Below are positions 62,001-64,000 of a stretch of 64,000 nt of DNA, in pieces. The notes below the pieces were generated by a model, which was given only the letters and a program-made list of their open reading frames with translations, was not told the DNA's origin and did no database searches. Both the position numbers and the translations under genes were made by a program. Location of the stretch: positions 543,574 through 607,573 of the forward strand of contig JH720338.1 of the NCBI GenBank assembly GCA_000231825.2. Reading direction: 5' to 3'. How positions within the stretch are numbered: position 1 is the first letter of the stretch; the number at the start of each line of letters is the position of its first letter. Source of the stretch: Tetrahymena elliotti 4EA (taxonomy: Eukaryota; Ciliophora; Oligohymenophorea; Hymenostomatida; Tetrahymenidae).

Positions 62001-64000
62001 AAAAAATAGAAGAATCTATACTAACTTCTTTGGCATTGTTAAGTAATATATTTCCTTAATTTAATTCAAATTTAACACTTTGTATTTGTAAATATGAAGA
62101 TTGCAAAAGAAGTAAATGAATTTAATTATCACTATCAAATTGCTTGGGAAATTAATTTCCAATAAAACTAGTATTTTAAATGAAAAAAGTATCATTGTTA
62201 AGGATTTAAGTGATATTGTTAAGTTCGTAACCATTATTTGTTTAAAAGAATTGTATCTCTTTATTATTCTCTAGTGACATATTATACATTTAAGTAACCT
62301 AAATTCCATTTAGTTAAATTAAATAAATTGGCTGAATTACACTTACTTCTTTCTCGAGCAATATCCTCTGACAATTTAATATTTGTAAATCCATTATTCT
62401 GAGCTTATCTAACCAATTAAGCTTCACAAAATTATTTGAAAAAGTACTGCTAATTATTTTAAGCTTCCTTATAATAAATGATTTGATGCTTTAAGCATTA
62501 ATAAACTAAAATTGGCTTTCTTCTTAATTTAAATTTGTAATAGTCATTTCTTCTATTAAAATATATTAGATTCCATTGAACTAAAACAGAGATTAACTTT
62601 TTGGGATAGTAGAATTTATATTTTATTATTAGCTTTGCTAGAGATTTACATTTTCTATTTTAATATTAACTATTTAAATAATTTAATTATTTAAGAAATT
62701 TAAAGATGTTCCAAGCTTTATATCTTAATTAGAAATTGTTATATTTTGCAAAGTTATATTTTGTGAATTTGGAGAGAAATTAATAGGTAAACCTTATTCA
62801 GTAAATTTTAAATTAAAAGAACTCATGAATAAGTTAGAAGTAATTGAAGAAAAAGAATTACTTTTTATGTTCAATAAATTATTATTTATATTTTGAGGTC
62901 TCAAGATGAATTAGATATTTTACTAATTAAAGAAGTTTAACTATTGTATTTCGTTGTTTATCATTACTGATAAATAAAAATTCTTGGTTAACTTATCCTA
63001 AGGAGTGTAAATACTATAAAAATCATTCTAAACTTAAATTATATCAAAATATTATATCTAAGCTGAGCAAGAAAGTATTTAATTAGTTGAAGATTATGAT
63101 AATTACTAAAATAATTAAACACTGAGCCTTTCTTCGAAAACTCCTAATTGAGAAATACCAATTATTTTTATAGAACTTTAATTGTCGATTAATTGTTAGT
63201 AATATACAAAAGGGTTCTGTAGTTATATATTATCAATCAACTAAATGGATGAGATTACTTAATTAATAAAAATAGTTTCTATAGCAGTTGACTAAACAAT
63301 AAAGAAGTAATCATCAAATATTTAAATTATTTAATTTATTGATTTTTAAAGAGACCTTCTGAATCTTCCAATATAATTAAATTATCTATCATAAAAATTT
63401 AATTAATATGGACAGCCTAAAATTATGTATTTATTTGTAATATTAAAGCTTTTTCTATTTGATGATGGAAAAGCAAGAGTTACTACAAGTTGGTTGTCAC
63501 TAATTCTAAAAACTCCTAGCTTTTTTTCTTCAGCAATACTAATATAAAAGTAATTACCTGAATAATCATAGTAAAGCAGAGGGATATTCTATGTTTTTGG
63601 TTCTGTAACAGATTGCTCAAAATTTTTTGCAATCTTATCTAAATTTTGATTTGAATTCAGTGTGAAATTCCTACAATCAACTTCAATAATCCTACCTGAC
63701 TTCATAACTAAAGCCATATTTGGGTAATTTAGCATGATAAAACTCAAAATTATTTCTTAGTTTTAGAATAAAGAATAAACAGAATTGCTTTTGTTAATCA
63801 AATCATATTGATATATTAATCCATTATTTATTGAAAAATAAATAAATTAATTTTATAAGTCTCTGGGGTTGAAATGCACTAAAAAATCTAAAAGGATGGT
63901 ATCTTAATCTAATTTAAATGACTGAAGGATTTAGTTTTTAACAAAATCATAATCGATGATTTCGTTTTGATTTGTTTGAAATATAGCATACCCATTATCT
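59040..64000 (-). CDS. Large Cys-rich multipass membrane protein (5' end outside window, gap inside)
   Basis: Minus-strand gene running in from the right edge and ending at TGA 59040-59042. The N-proximal part (63990 to about 63100) is beta-rich, with propeller-like blocks such as LGVFRISDNQLVVTLAF and YIILGCPYQLNFYDR. Next comes an Asn/Ile-rich stretch (NITLQNITISNQDIKL, IVNIKIENVNL) typical of right-handed beta-helix repeats. After the gap a Cys-rich region follows (FCLECSEGTYSLD, SCKKCPTGASNCQGN, GYWRLNSDTD, FGCIEGHIGPLCETCD, YTCRECS). Six or seven membrane helices come next (VILLFLAVFTYIYFSIIIFL and others), with a WEFIRIYYRIVLVLVS block, and then a Gln/Lys-rich cytoplasmic tail. This layout recurs in a large ciliate family of surface or vacuolar membrane proteins; function unknown. 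Intron positions near the gap are not resolved. Confidence 0.82.
61190..61708. other. Assembly gap (run of N)
   Basis: 519 unknown bases inside the Cys-rich membrane protein gene, between the beta-helix part and the first cysteine repeats. Its true length may differ. Reading frames drawn through it have no meaning. Confidence 0.99.

Noticed and set aside
1..64000. CRISPR arrays, bacterial insertion sequences, rDNA, telomeric GGGGTT repeats, telomerase RNA
   Set aside because: None was found; repeats present are AT-rich, diverged and few in copy.

Overview
The window looks like nuclear DNA of a ciliate, most probably Tetrahymena thermophila or a close relative. Intergenic DNA is extremely AT-rich. 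Genes are split by short AT-rich introns with GTAA/GTAT donors and (T)AG acceptors. In-frame TAA and TAG occur throughout otherwise well-conserved proteins while only TGA ends them, so UAA and UAG must be read as glutamine. Standard-code reading frames therefore break the real genes into pieces. All gene models below were re-read in the ciliate code. There is one tRNA gene and one 519-base run of Ns. I see no prokaryotic operons, rDNA, telomere repeats or CRISPR.

Layout, left half. The left edge holds the 3' part of a membrane protein gene (2-1435). A leucine-rich-repeat (LRR) gene with one repeat per small exon follows (2349-4441), then tRNA-Lys(CTT) on the minus strand and a coiled-coil gene (5165-6373). 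Next come a minus-strand LRR plus coiled-coil gene (7289-11227) and a minus-strand multipass membrane protein (11864-14776). After these lie an S28 serine carboxypeptidase (16198-17844), an oxysterol-binding-protein-related protein (18493-20094), a RABL2 small GTPase (22737-23784), a divergent Rab11-like GTPase (26255-27454) and a small membrane protein (28203-29054).

Layout, right half. A 999-residue protein joins a degenerate kinase domain to a TPR-like solenoid (31119-34284). Then follow a two-TM protein (34953-35867), a low-complexity Gln/Ser-rich protein (37151-39764), a secreted GH24 (T4-type) lysozyme (42871-43449) and a tandem pair of 165-residue glycine-zipper membrane proteins (45519-46016, 47068-47565). 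The rest is a carbonyl-reductase-like SDR (49665-50602), a PX-domain protein (52126-52881), two further LRR genes (54378-55585, 56111-58775) and a very large cysteine-rich multipass membrane protein that runs off the right edge and contains the gap (59040-64000).

Functional themes. Membrane traffic is represented by the Rab11-like GTPase, PX protein and ORP. Phagosomal or lysosomal digestion is represented by the S28 peptidase and lysozyme. RABL2 points to cilia. Several ciliate-expanded families (split LRR, Cys-rich membrane proteins) fill the rest. The genes are independent transcription units on both strands. The items I would look at first are a 176-base nested-helix region (24972-25147) that may be an unannotated structured RNA, the pseudokinase-solenoid protein, and the Rab11-like GTPase whose catalytic glutamine position is serine.
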